Below are positions 1-10,586 of a DNA stretch of 64,000 bases, piece after piece (the stretch's first letter is position 1; each line of letters begins with the position of its first letter). The stretch is from Acephala macrosclerotiorum (lineage: Eukaryota > Ascomycota > Leotiomycetes > Helotiales > Mollisiaceae): assembly GCA_014904845.1 (NCBI GenBank), contig MU119409.1, positions 1-64,000 of the forward strand, written 5' to 3'. The position numbers and the translations under genes are program-made. Under the pieces are notes generated by a model, which was not told where the DNA came from, ran no database searches, and saw only the letters and a list, made by a program, of their open reading frames with translations.

Positions 1-410
1 TTTGATTTTATAAATAATAAAATATATTTAATTTTTTAAATTTTATTAATTAATTAAAAAAGATTTATAAATAAAAACAAATTTTATTTTAACTTATATT
101 ATTATATAGAATTTAGTCTCTTTTACAAATGAAAAAACGGTTGCGGAGATTATTTTTGATCATTTTATATAATATTAAAACTTTCTTCATATAAAATTTA
201 AAAAAATTTTATTTTTTTTATATGAAGAAAATTTTAATATTATATAAAATAATCAAAAATAATTCCCGTAACCGTTTTTGAATTTTTTAAAATAAATTAA
301 AGTATTTTTATTTGTTTCGATTAAACCCTTTTCTATTTCTATTTATAGATTTATTTTTAATTAATTATTAAAAACAGAAAAATTAAATATTTATTATTAT
401 TTTATAAATT
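1..410. repeat. AT-rich palindromic inverted repeat
   Basis: Two arms of roughly 200 bp face each other around a centre near position 205. The inner arms pair closely: CTTCATATAAAATT on the left meets TTTTATATGAAG on the right, and AAAAAACGGTTGCGG near 134 meets CGTAACCGTTTTT near 280. The outer arms (1-110 against about 310-410) also match with scattered differences. The block is almost pure A/T and has no coding potential. It may be a decayed foldback element or MITE, possibly altered by RIP, and its left end could lie outside the window. Confidence 0.7.
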
Positions 411-538
411 AATTAAAAACTTTTATTAAAAACTTTTTAACCAGAAATAATTCCATAACATGAATAATATCGTGTTTTAAATTTGAAATAATTTCATTAG
501 TAAATTATCAAGTTTTAATTAATTCTAGTTTTGGTGTG

Positions 539-2109
539 TCACGTATTCCTGCACCCCCTGGTGGCCCAAGAGATTGACACTTGAACATTTAACAATTTGC
601 AATGAACTTCGTCTTGGATGGGCCTGTATAGGAGCTGAAAACCTGCATTTACCGAAGCCCTACTCCGCGAAGGAGCAGAATAAGGCGTCCCATCAGCACG
701 ACAGTCTTGTCCTTTGGGGAGTGTCCTCCAAATTAGGGGATGAGGTTGAGTCTCGCGCCAATGACCTGCAAAATAATCATCCTTCAAAGCATCCGCAAAA
801 ATCCTAGCAACACCAGACAATGCAGGCAGTTGATCCGAGCACCTGGTCGGAGTGCACTGTGCATAATCGAAAACCACGCTTCTCCAGGTGCTCTGGTTCG
901 GATTCTCATTATCCAGCACTGAGGCGGAAAATCCTCGTCTCTCTTCTGGAGAGACCTTCATACCAGCTCCAAAACAGCACAGAGAAGGCCATTGCCAAAT
1001 TATTTGCTGAGAAGTGAAATGCACCTTGCGGAGTGAGAGTAGACGTTCTTGCACAGTCCACCCACCACTGCTTAATGGTTGATCCGCGAGAACGTTTTCC
1101 ATGTCTTGACTATTCCTCCACCGGCGTAAGAATATGGTTTATTTGTGAGGCCCGTTGCGGTTCCAAGAGCCCCAACGGACAACAGCAGGAGATAGATCGT
1201 GGGGAAATCCCCCGCTGGCTCCAGAAGCGCGGGAAGCGCAAAGGCTAGGTATGCAAGGCTGTACGCAAGATTCATCTTGGCGCTTTGTTTCTCCCAGTCT
1301 TCTCGGCTATTTTGAGCAATACATAAAACGTCTATCCAGATATATCGGATCCCAAGACAATGAGTTAGGCGGATGTCATCTTGGGTCGTCGCAGGAAGCT
1401 TACTCGTATCAATACCTACAGTACCAGGAATCTTAGCACACTATCCGTCGTAGTAACATATGTCTGCTCGGTGCCCCAGCAATAGCTCAAAGCTAGGTAT
1501 GGTCCACTCTCTCGATACGTCTTCACTAGCCGTACGTAAGGCTCCTTCGTAGTGCCTATGTCGAGAACACAGTCTGGCAGCTCTGTCTGCCAGATCAATG
1601 AGCAACGGCACTGCGCATGATTCTGGCGACAAATTTACAACCACATCTGAAGAGTTTGAGCCGCTAGATCGACGTTTAGAATTTACTCAGCAAAGTACTG
1701 TGATCCGTGTTCCTTGAACAAATGCTCGTTCTGTGACTGGTACTCTTCAACTGATGGGGTGCCATCCCGGCCACTTTCCTTCCAAAACACCACAATGATT
1801 TTTGATACCATTGTCATATTCGCACCACAGGATACGTTTGCTATAGTCCTCTCCGATCGATCTATACAAGACTTGTGAACTCGGAATGGCCTCGCTCACG
1901 GAGGCTTCATCAAGAGGCGTGAACTGATGGCTTTCAGCCGCTGCCCAGCGAATACCGTGCTGAACAACAGTAATGATGACCTCGCAACACCTGCAGCTCG
2001 TTCGCGCCTCTTGAATTTTGTCTAGCTGGTGAAATTGAAATCCGTCCGGGTGCAAGGAGTTAGGGTTTGGATGCCAATTAGGATCCGTTAGAAGGTCTCG
2101 CGATATCAC
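539..2109 (-). pseudogene. Broken HET-domain (heterokaryon incompatibility) gene
   Basis: Read on the minus strand, this locus carries the HET domain in order but in different frames. It shows a Cys-containing N-terminal part (about 2109-1747), then LALSYCWGTEQ (about 1500), then GIDTSKLPATTQDD and LGIRYIWIDVLCIAQ (about 1390-1310), and finally PLSSGGWTVQERLLS (about 1070) and a DALKDDYFAGHW block typical of the region after the domain. The frame is lost by one base near 1416, where a TAG lies between SYCWGTE and GIDTSK. A further TAA lies just upstream of PLSSGGW (about 1140). Introns cannot explain the break at 1416 because the two sides are nearly contiguous. HET proteins trigger cell death on fusion of unlike hyphae. 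This copy is very probably dead. Confidence 0.75.
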
Positions 2110-4787
2110 CCAATCGACTAAGAGACTTTAGCATGATGCGCAGAGTGAGGGATTGGGATGGAAGCTGCTATTGCGAAGCTTGTTTTTGGTTTCGAAAAGT
2201 GACATTCTGGGGTGCTTCTTTACCCTGTGTGACGCTTTAAGAGCTTCGAGAAATCGGCTTTCGTTATGAGAATCGATGCAGTATACTAAAGGAATATTGA
2301 TGAGTTGTGTTATACTTTTCACGGAGATGGATGTCGTCCCGAAATGATGACTGCGGGTGCCACGCCTCAAGCTCCGCTGCCTAGCGCATGGCCCGTGAAG
2401 GACTCTGTAAGCGACCGTATGACATCCCCTTGAGTGCGCCTAGAGCTAGCAAGAAATATCCCTGTTCGAGTACACTGAAAGTTTAGTGACTGAACGCCTG
2501 GATCAATAGCGCTTCTAGCCTGGAAAGCGCTGAAGTTACAGTGCCAGAGCCCCAAATAACAGAGGGAATTGACGTTTTTGTGGCTACAAATCTTGATCTA
2601 TCTTATCCGCCTCCAGACAAACCAAAGATTTAAACTTTTCATCATTACAGCGAAGTAGATGAAGAAAGATTCGATATATCTTAGAGTCTAATATTCTGTG
2701 GGAGAATAAGTAGGAGGTGACCCCACGGTGTTCCCAAAAAAGCGACCTGCCAAAATACGTAAAATGCCAGGAACATCTAGCGAACATAACGGTTGAGGAG
2801 AGAAATAGGATCACAGGTAATCCTTCAAGGCTCTCATTAAAAAGTACTCGAGATTTAGCTTTGTTTTGGTCTCCAAAGTCCCAGAAATGGTAGGATAATT
2901 CACTGCTCTATGTCGTTTATTCTGCACACCAGCGGATGAGCACCCAGCATCTCACAGGACTAAAGCGCATCAGAGTGGAAAGCAAAAAGTGCGATTGTTC
3001 TACGAAATCATCTCTATTTTCAAGGCAAAAGCTCCCACAACAATACCGAGTACTACCTCCAACCTAGCTTCTCGTTTCTCGTGCTCCCTGATATCCTGTA
3101 GAAGATATAAGGATTTCAGTAAGACGCCGAACTCTGGTCTCCGTCACAGAAGTCGTGCGCAGTAAGCCCTACTCATCGGCGTCTTCAACTCGCTTTCCAC
3201 TTTCCTCCCCTGATGCTTGGCCCGTCATCGTCGTGGCGCTGAATAAAGGGGAGGGATGTGTCCATTGAAAGTTTGTATTCGTTTTGGCGTCCCACGAGGG
3301 TCTCATAGTGTGGAAGACTCCAAGTCCCTTCTGCCGTTGCTAGAGATGCATCGTAGCCGCACGGTTCTAGGACTTGCAATGCAAAGCGCATGCCCAAGAA
3401 TGAGATTGATGACTTCTTGAGGAAATTTCAATATATAACACGGGTGCTTCTGTGGTAGATTCTAGCCTAGTTCGCTGGGATGCGCCATTAGGTTTCGCAA
3501 ATGATCAGGCTTAGTTAGATGCATTGATGCCTTTCAAAGCGATGGCATCCTTTGGCACAATAAACTCCCCATGCCCTTTAATGAAGACACATTGTAGCTG
3601 TCAGGATCGGGCATTGCGGGACGAATATATTTGATCGCTGATTGTCGTCAGATATCATACAACGAGATTCGAGACTAGAACTTAAAAGGGCCTACAATCT
3701 CCGTAGCAGAATCGATCACCATTCTCATCAAGGAAGAAGACGTTCTTGACCCGCTTTTCTCTGCAATGTCTAATGACATTATATTCCCAACTTCCCTCAG
3801 GTTCCTCAGGGTCGAACTATCTCCTCAGGTCAAGAACACTAAGATCTTGGAGCTGTTGCGGCGTAAGCGCCACCGCCAAAGAACCCGAATTGATATCCAT
3901 TGTAAGTTGATTAAGGCAGGGTAATTCTTGCACAAGGATGAAGCTCTGATAGCGGGTGGCGTGTGGAATTATCCTTGTATGTAGAAAAACTTCCGTAGGA
4001 TTGGGTAGCGCTTTGGCGTGCAAAATTCGTGGATACCAAGAAAAGTGGTCGATGGAATGATTGGAAAGTGATGTTTGTGCGGGAGGAGATACTCTTGTCG
4101 TGTTCACCTCGCTTCCACGACGCTACTCTAGCGCCATGTCGAGTTCGATTCACCAGGACCCAGTTGGCCATTGACTCATGAGTTAACATTCGATGGAAAG
4201 ACAAAAAAGATCATATATTTACCACCGAAGCAATCTCTGCCTTGGTCTTGGCTAATTTGACCTGAAAAGCGTCTAGTGTTTGACGAATTCAAGGGACTGT
4301 TGCTCACAGACACGTAGACCACTGCTCAATACCTTGGTACGTGTGCCGTTTCCTTGAAATCAGGAACATGGAACGCAAACGCCATCATCGCTTCCATTTA
4401 GCTCTATAATCATAAATCAAAGTATTTACCACTTAGCAGATTCACTCACTGGCGGTTACGCCAGGGTTTGTTCAGACTCAGTACATTCATAAACATATCC
4501 GCGCAACTACATACAAGAAGCGAACGGCATCTATCTACCTTACCTCCTTCCTTCCCAGTGTCCAAAGAATGCTTTTCAGCCCTCAGGCTGGCCATAAAAC
4601 CAGCCAGATCTACGCACCAACGCTCAATATCGCAGCAAAACCATACACTATATATCCATATATCCAAATTCAGATCAAACAAACACCAGAACCATCTCCT
4701 CGTATCACATGCCCAGCCTGACGCATGCTCGCTCCCCCAAGATCAAAGCAACGCAAACACCAAAAGACAAACATCAGAATGACAGGA
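2110..4787. other. Intergenic stretch without a recognisable gene
   Basis: Short open frames on the minus strand (2128-2814, 3185-3397, 3817-4204) show no motif I recognise, no consistent splice pattern and no start context. I see no tRNA, repeat array or element ends. It may hold decayed gene remnants. The 3' UTR of the kelch gene probably occupies the right end. Confidence 0.4.
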
Positions 4788-7700
4788 TCAGCGCTCAGGG
4801 CTGGGACTGTTCCTCTGTTCCAGCAGCTCGATGATTTCCCCGACCTTTCCTTTCCCTTTCCTGGATGGACTTGGCGTTCGACTCAATTCACGATCAGGCT
4901 CATTCCACAAAGGCGTAAGAGTCTGACTTAGCTCTATGTCAACCCCCCTACCCTTCGATTTGTGGTCCACAATATCCGCCTCCTCACGCTCAGCCTTCCT
5001 CTCTTCCTCCTTCTCCAACAATGGCTCAACATCCCCCGTCGGCATCACCAAAGGAGGCGGCGGCAAAACCAAATCCTTCAAACTCGTCCTCCCACTCCCC
5101 TTCTTACTCTTCAAACTCGTCCTCCCACTCCCCTTCTTACTCTTCAAACTCCCACCCGGCGTCGTACTCGCCTCACTCTTCGAATCACTAAAGTCATGAT
5201 TCACAACCCTCAATTTCTCTTTCGGAACCGTAAACATGACCTGCACAACCCGATTCTCAACCGCACGTTCAATATCCCACTCATCGTAATCATCTTCAGT
5301 GAATTCTCCTCCTCTCACGCCAGGACTGGGGAGTTCACCTGTGAAGGTATTAGAGCGAGAGGCTTCGACGGAATTGTTGGCGCTGTCTCCCCAGTCGGAC
5401 TTTCCTTGTTTGCGACGCCAGAGAGTCGCGCCTGCAGAGACGGTTCGGCGGGGTTCCCGACCGCCGCTGTAGATTGCGTAGTCGTAGCGGACGGGACTGT
5501 TTTCTCGGCTGCTGTAGCTGTGTTCTGGGCTTGATGCTCCGGCTGGTGAGTCGCTGGCGAATACTCTTCGAAGAGAACCGAGCCAGCTTGCTCGCCCTCC
5601 TCTTAATCCGACTGGCTTCGACTTTGATGGACTTCCGATTTCGTCTGCTTGTGTGAACGATCGAGTTGGTGAATACTCTCCAGGCGACAATTCGTCTCCT
5701 GGCCTGGGCAAGAGACTTTCTCCCTCTGCCTGCAGAGCGGGAAAGCTTGTGTGTGCAGTGTTGAAGCTTTTAGAAGATACTGAACCTGACCCACTTCCGG
5801 CACTTCCTGGTGGACGATAGCTCCTCGGGCCATGCGATTCAGGTCCGTCAAAGACTGGACTCAATGTTGTACTTGGTCCTGAGGTGGAGGCAACAAGCGT
5901 GCCGGAGCTGAAAGGATTCAAGCCCGATACCAAGCCGCGAAGAGAATTTGCTCTTGACCGTCCCTGCGAGCTGGATCCAGATCGTGAAATAGTCTTAGCT
6001 GAGATAGCTTCACTACGATCAGTACGTTCACTGAGGTTGCTTTCTGTGCGCCCGCTATCCTCCTCGCCAGAAACGGAATGTGCGGTCACTTGGCTAGCTG
6101 AAATGAGCTGTGCTCGTCGAGTTGGCGAGACACGACCAGCCTGTGAGTGTCGAATCTGAGAGTTGAGGAGTACATCTGCTGCTGCCCAATCCGAGACCCA
6201 TTCCTGAATTTCTCGTTGTCGAGATTCTGCAGGACTTTCTGCTTCTGAAATCAGACTGTTTTCACGTCTTATATTAGTGGTGATGATGCTTGGAGGAGGA
6301 TCTCGGAACGGGTCTGAGCAGCGATTTTGTCTTGAGCTGCTTGGAGCAAATGATGGCTCTCCAATCGCTACACCGATGTCGTCCTCCAATACATCACTGC
6401 CATCTTCATCAGCTTCATAGATAGGGTGGATCACACCAGCTGTGCCGAGACTTTTGGCTCTGCCGAAGGCAACGGATGGCCCAAGAATCGCCGAATTATA
6501 TTCCAAAGCCGTTGGAGCAGCTCCATAAGCACCCCGTGCGTTGTTGCGGGAATGCACTGGCTTCCGTGTTATCTGTCGTGGAGGCGGAGGAGCGGCACCG
6601 ATATCTCCCAAATTATGCAAGCTCTCGTAGCCAGCTACGGCACTATTGGAGTCATATATTGCACTGCTATCCGCCGCTGCTCCATTATTCCCGTTATTGT
6701 TCCAGCGACCGTTCGACCATGGGAATCCTCCACGCTGGCTCATTTCTCGATTGGGGGTATGGTAGAAGCTTCTTGATCCCGTGTCGAGATGACCGAGGCC
6801 TTCCTCTCTTGCCTCACGTCGCTTCCTCATGCGGCGAGCGCAGAAGAAGCACAGGAGAATGGCAATGATGGCAACAGCAAATCCAACTCCGAGACCCACT
6901 CCGAGCCCGATCTTTGTTGAGTTCGACTTCTTTGAAGCTGCCGCAGCAGCACTTGAGGATGCGCTGGCCAATGCAGCGACATATGAAGGATTAGTATAAT
7001 CCGAGACCCATTCCATGCTGGTAGCATTGAAGAACGTGGCCTGACTAGTCGTCGTTGCTCTCTTCGAATTTCCAGACGAAGAAATGTTATACCCTCCAAG
7101 TACCATCATCACGTTCCCCGGCAGCATAACAGCACCATGTCCGTATATGCCGCTTCCTGAAGGTTGATTTTCCGGAATTGACCACCGCCAGTCTCCTGTC
7201 CCTCCGTATCCTGTACCCAGGTTCAGGACCGCAAGTTGTGGATCCGCAGCTTGGGTGAGGTCCCCAACCCAGCCACCATACACAATTATGCTTCTTCCAT
7301 CCTCAGTTAAGACTGCAGTATGTCCAGATCTACTATCTACTGAAGTAGCAGTGCTCTTTATAGCCAGCTCAGTATTCCCGTTGGAAGACGTCGATGGCGA
7401 GTCTACAGTCTGAAAACTCCAGCTCTCCTCTGGCAGACTCCACATTGCAATTTGGCTCATGTTTATGAAAGCTGATTGTGTATGTCCTCCTACCAACACA
7501 TAGCTCCTCTCTTGTGTCAATACCCCAGATGAATTCGAATATGTTGGTGTCAGGCCGGTGATGGAGAATCCAGCTTCAGCAATTGGCGGTGCCCTGCTTG
7601 AGGTCACGTCGAGTGTGTAGGTTGTCGCCGTCGTCGAGGAGGAACTGCCTGGTGCAAGCCGTAGCATATGATTTGAGTACGAGGCTGCAGATTGCCATGC

Positions 7701-8246
7701 CGCAGATGTGGCAGAGGTGTTTGGGCACATGCCACCAAAGATGTATATTTCGGTGAGGGATGCATTGGCATTGACTATTGTCGAGAAGCTGAATCCTCCT
7801 GCGAGATAGTCGGCCCCTGGCAGATCTGCTGCTACCACATCGCCTGCAGTGTTTGTAGCTTCGTTTGCCCAGGTCCCATTTCCAATCGTGCTTGTATTCG
7901 AAGGCGTGAATCTCCATAGTGCTGAGCTGGTACTCGTGTTGCAAGATCCGGTATATACAGAGATCTCTCCCTCTGAGGATATAGATGGTATGTATGCATC
8001 TCCATTGGTGAGGAATGGTAGATCTGGTGCTATCGTTGTAAGTGTAAAGTTTGAGAGGTGCAGTGTTGACGATATGTTGAGTGACACAAACTGCGAGGAA
8101 GTCGCGTCGGCTGCTGGCAGGAATGCATATGCAATGTTGTTATTATTCGAGGAGAGTATTGTCGTTGGGTGGTATGGCAGCGATTGGCAAAATACTCTGA
8201 CGAGCAGGAGGGGTAAAATGCAGAGAGCACTGACGTGGCTCTTCAT
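4788..8246 (-). CDS. Kelch-repeat single-pass membrane protein with long cytoplasmic tail
   Basis: Intronless, 1152 aa. The frame is open further upstream to 8402, but I place the start at 8246 because the next residues (MKSHVSALCILPLLLVRV) form a clear signal peptide. Residues about 20-440 are an Asn-rich, probably glycosylated ectodomain with kelch-type blades, for example GHTAVLTEDGRSIIVYGG (about 300-325) and GHGAVMLPGNVMMVLGGY (about 360-385). A Gly/Ile-rich transmembrane segment (about 445-468) is followed by the basic stop-transfer RRMRKRREAR. The remaining 680 residues are low complexity, rich in Ser, Pro, Arg and acidic residues, with a duplicated Lys-Ser-rich 11-residue unit near residues 1035-1056. 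This architecture is common in filamentous ascomycetes, where such proteins are usually unnamed; a role at the cell surface or polarity site is only inference. Confidence 0.85.
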   Translation of the reverse strand: MKSHVSALCILPLLLVRVFCQSLPYHPTTILSSNNNNIAYAFLPAADATSSQFVSLNISSTLHLSNFTLTTIAPDLPFLTNGDAYIPSISSEGEISVYTGSCNTSTSSALWRFTPSNTSTIGNGTWANEATNTAGDVVAADLPGADYLAGGFSFSTIVNANASLTEIYIFGGMCPNTSATSAAWQSAASYSNHMLRLAPGSSSSTTATTYTLDVTSSRAPPIAEAGFSITGLTPTYSNSSGVLTQERSYVLVGGHTQSAFINMSQIAMWSLPEESWSFQTVDSPSTSSNGNTELAIKSTATSVDSRSGHTAVLTEDGRSIIVYGGWVGDLTQAADPQLAVLNLGTGYGGTGDWRWSIPENQPSGSGIYGHGAVMLPGNVMMVLGGYNISSSGNSKRATTTSQATFFNATSMEWVSDYTNPSYVAALASASSSAAAAASKKSNSTKIGLGVGLGVGFAVAIIAILLCFFCARRMRKRREAREEGLGHLDTGSRSFYHTPNREMSQRGGFPWSNGRWNNNGNNGAAADSSAIYDSNSAVAGYESLHNLGDIGAAPPPPRQITRKPVHSRNNARGAYGAAPTALEYNSAILGPSVAFGRAKSLGTAGVIHPIYEADEDGSDVLEDDIGVAIGEPSFAPSSSRQNRCSDPFRDPPPSIITTNIRRENSLISEAESPAESRQREIQEWVSDWAAADVLLNSQIRHSQAGRVSPTRRAQLISASQVTAHSVSGEEDSGRTESNLSERTDRSEAISAKTISRSGSSSQGRSRANSLRGLVSGLNPFSSGTLVASTSGPSTTLSPVFDGPESHGPRSYRPPGSAGSGSGSVSSKSFNTAHTSFPALQAEGESLLPRPGDELSPGEYSPTRSFTQADEIGSPSKSKPVGLRGGRASWLGSLRRVFASDSPAGASSPEHSYSSRENSPVRYDYAIYSGGREPRRTVSAGATLWRRKQGKSDWGDSANNSVEASRSNTFTGELPSPGVRGGEFTEDDYDEWDIERAVENRVVQVMFTVPKEKLRVVNHDFSDSKSEASTTPGGSLKSKKGSGRTSLKSKKGSGRTSLKDLVLPPPPLVMPTGDVEPLLEKEEERKAEREEADIVDHKSKGRGVDIELSQTLTPLWNEPDRELSRTPSPSRKGKGKVGEIIELLEQRNSPSPER
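5078..5143. repeat. Perfect 33-bp tandem duplication inside the kelch gene
   Basis: Two identical 33-bp units (5078-5110 and 5111-5143) lie head to tail inside the coding sequence. Each encodes an 11-residue unit of the form SLKSKKGSGRT in the cytoplasmic tail. The start of a third unit follows and then diverges. The length is a multiple of three, so the frame is kept. Confidence 0.9.
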
Positions 8247-9094
8247 GATGAGTTGTCGACAGCAATAATCAGAAATATATATGAAAAGATATCGAACCAC
8301 TTCGTACCTGCTCACATCCTCCTCGTCGTACTGTCCTGTCCTGTCAGTATACAGCCCTGGTCGGTCAAGCACAAACACTCTCAAGTCTCTCGCAAGACTC
8401 AATCCTGTTCGATATTGACAATGCTCAGGGACCTTGAGACAGAGAGAGGAGCAAGGGACGTCGTGGCCATAAACGAGACCTCTTGATTTCGGGGCTCCTG
8501 GTAAACACGCGCCACTTAGAGGTCCACTTCCAAGATCTGTGCAGCGTCAGCGAACGAATCACGGATATTATTCCCCTATATCAAGGATCCGATGCAAGGT
8601 TTATTGATGGGGCGTTCGCGCTTGGTCAACATTTGCTGGTTGCCACAGTGACAGCCGCCACACGGGACAGAAATACAACGATGTGAAGACATTTCGTTAA
8701 AAATAACTTGGTTCTGAGACAACCTTCACTTGAAGGATTCCTGTTGAAGATATCGTGGCCGTAGTTGCTGCTGGTGCTGAAGCTTCGTGAAATATGGTGT
8801 TATCGATTTCATCGTGTCGTTGAAGAAAGACCTCGGCTAGTGATGACATATCAAAACGTGGGGAAGCAGGGGTAGCTTCTGCATAGACCCGTCTTCCATC
8901 CCAGTGGACGCGGCCTCCCTTTAACATACAAAAAGATTATTCTGACTTCGAGAATCTGCTCCGTTTATCCTTCTCCCAGTAGACATCTGGCTTTGAAAAT
9001 CCCATCAAATTGTGGCACAAAATTCATTCATTCCTACCCTCATCTCATCTCAACCTCGTTGACAGCCGACCCTTCATACTCTTCATCTATCAAA
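8247..9094. promoter_or_regulatory. Divergent promoter region between kelch and DUF1330-like genes
   Basis: About 850 bp separate two genes that point away from each other, so both promoters must lie here. I see no decisive TATA box or known operator. Pyrimidine-rich stretches near 9040-9090 just before the downstream ATG are usual for fungal leaders. Confidence 0.4.
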
Positions 9095-9904
9095 ATGCCA
9101 ATCTGTACAATCAACCTTCTCTCTCTCATCCCATCAACCTCCATCCCAAAATTCCTCTCAGCCCTCTCGTCCACAGATCTCAAACCCCTCGTCATATCCC
9201 GCGTAATCCGCTGGATAGTTCTCCCCACAACACTTTCCACAGTCCCTCTCCTCGCCAAGAACATCCATTGGGACATCCTCCTCATCCTCCCTACCCCATC
9301 CAACATCCTTCTTCCACCCTCTCTTCAATCCCTCATCTCCCACCAATTCAATATCCAAGCCGGAGTTCCCTCCCGCCTCCTCAAGGACTTCGCTGCTACG
9401 AATTCAAGACTTCTGAAGCCTGAGAGAGGAGATGTTCCGGCTTTGACTGGGAGTTTGAATAAACCTAGGATAGCAACTTCAAGTCAGGATTTGGAGATGT
9501 CTTCTGAACTACGCTCCTGGATCGAGAATGAATTCTCGAAGACGAAGGAAGGGAAAGGAGCAGTTTCAATGCTAAACCTCCTAGCTTTCAAACCCGGGAT
9601 GAAAGATTCGTATTTGAAATACGGTTCTGAGTTTGCGAGTTCCATCGGGTTGAGGAGAGGAGGGAACGCGAAGATTGTGGGCAGTGTGATCGAGGAAGGA
9701 GAAGAGAAAGGGGAGGGATGGGATGAAATTGCCTTGGCGCATTATCCTAGTATATGGCATTTTGCGGATATGCTTGCTAGTGAGGATTATCGGGCTGTCA
9801 ATCAGAAGTACAGAGTGCCGGCTTTGAAGGATACGTTGATTTTGTGCACAAGTGAGTTGGGGTTGAAGGTGGATGGGAATGAGGATGGGAGGGCGAAGTT
9901 GTAA
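9095..9904 (+). CDS. DUF1330/NIPSNAP-like dimeric alpha-beta barrel protein
   Basis: Intronless, 269 aa. The frame opens at an ATG at 8993, but the ATG at 9095 (context ATCAAAATGC, then MPICTINLLSLIP) looks like the native start because strand beta-1 of the fold begins there. The C-terminal half carries the hallmark GAVSMLNLLAFKPG, followed by YLKYGSEFA, a Val-rich strand, WDEIALAHYPS and FADMLASEDYRAVNQ. That order matches the DUF1330-like dimeric alpha/beta barrel. The N-terminal half looks like a diverged duplicate of the fold. The enzymatic role is unknown. It is divergent from the kelch gene and converges on the PLC gene. The family call rests on motif order by eye. Confidence 0.7.
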   Translation: MPICTINLLSLIPSTSIPKFLSALSSTDLKPLVISRVIRWIVLPTTLSTVPLLAKNIHWDILLILPTPSNILLPPSLQSLISHQFNIQAGVPSRLLKDFAATNSRLLKPERGDVPALTGSLNKPRIATSSQDLEMSSELRSWIENEFSKTKEGKGAVSMLNLLAFKPGMKDSYLKYGSEFASSIGLRRGGNAKIVGSVIEEGEEKGEGWDEIALAHYPSIWHFADMLASEDYRAVNQKYRVPALKDTLILCTSELGLKVDGNEDGRAKL

Positions 9905-10586
9905 GTGAAATGAGATGAAGTAAAGATGGGAATGAGAAGGATGATAGGTTGTCACTGCTATGGATTAAAGCTTCCGGTGTCTGAGACTGTGACGCACCGT
10001 GCTGTGGAGTGAACGTATGAGTTGTCATTGAATATTAAAGCTCAAGTTGATGTCCGAGTCTAGGCTGGACATTATTACTCCCATAGTCTCATGGCTGTTG
10101 GACATTGTAGCTCGATCGAATGTCCCCTCCTTTATGAGAAAATTTCCTAACCGCAATGTCGGATAAAATGTCGGATAAAATGTTGAACTCGGTACTCCAT
10201 CCTCGCTCAAACACCCTTTTCGCCTCAGTGTCGAATATAGTGTGGGACATTCCGCCTATTCTTGTCGTCCGCTCTTTGCCAGAGCATTACTCTATTATCA
10301 ATGTCGAGGGCTGCATTGAACATGCATGATGGTGCTTGGACGTTGGCCTAGAGCGCAAAAGTCGCAGGACGACCTTTCATTCACGGCATCGACTTGACTC
10401 GGCTTTGCCATTCGTTATAGCCACCATATCCGGTGCCGGCATGCGTCGTCTCACAGCGATATCCACATCCGCCTCCGGGATCGCTCCAGTCGCAGCCGAA
10501 CATCGTGTGGGGCATCAACGTTCGCCGAAGTTTTCTCGAGCCATTTGCTCCTTGCAGAAAATGTCCCATGGGTCCCCAATTGTATT
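9905..10586. other. Intergenic region between convergent genes
   Basis: The 680 bp between the 3' ends of the DUF1330-like and PI-PLC genes hold no gene I can support. A short direct repeat, ATGTCGGATAA twice in a row near 10156-10180, and several GGACATT/AATGTCC words near 10060-10250 give weak local dyad character. A minus-strand frame at 10381-10686 has a Cys-rich end but no start or partner exon. Confidence 0.4.

Noticed and set aside
8247..8402. Upstream extension of the kelch protein by 52 residues
   Set aside because: The extension would bury a clear signal peptide; the internal Met at 8246 is the better start.
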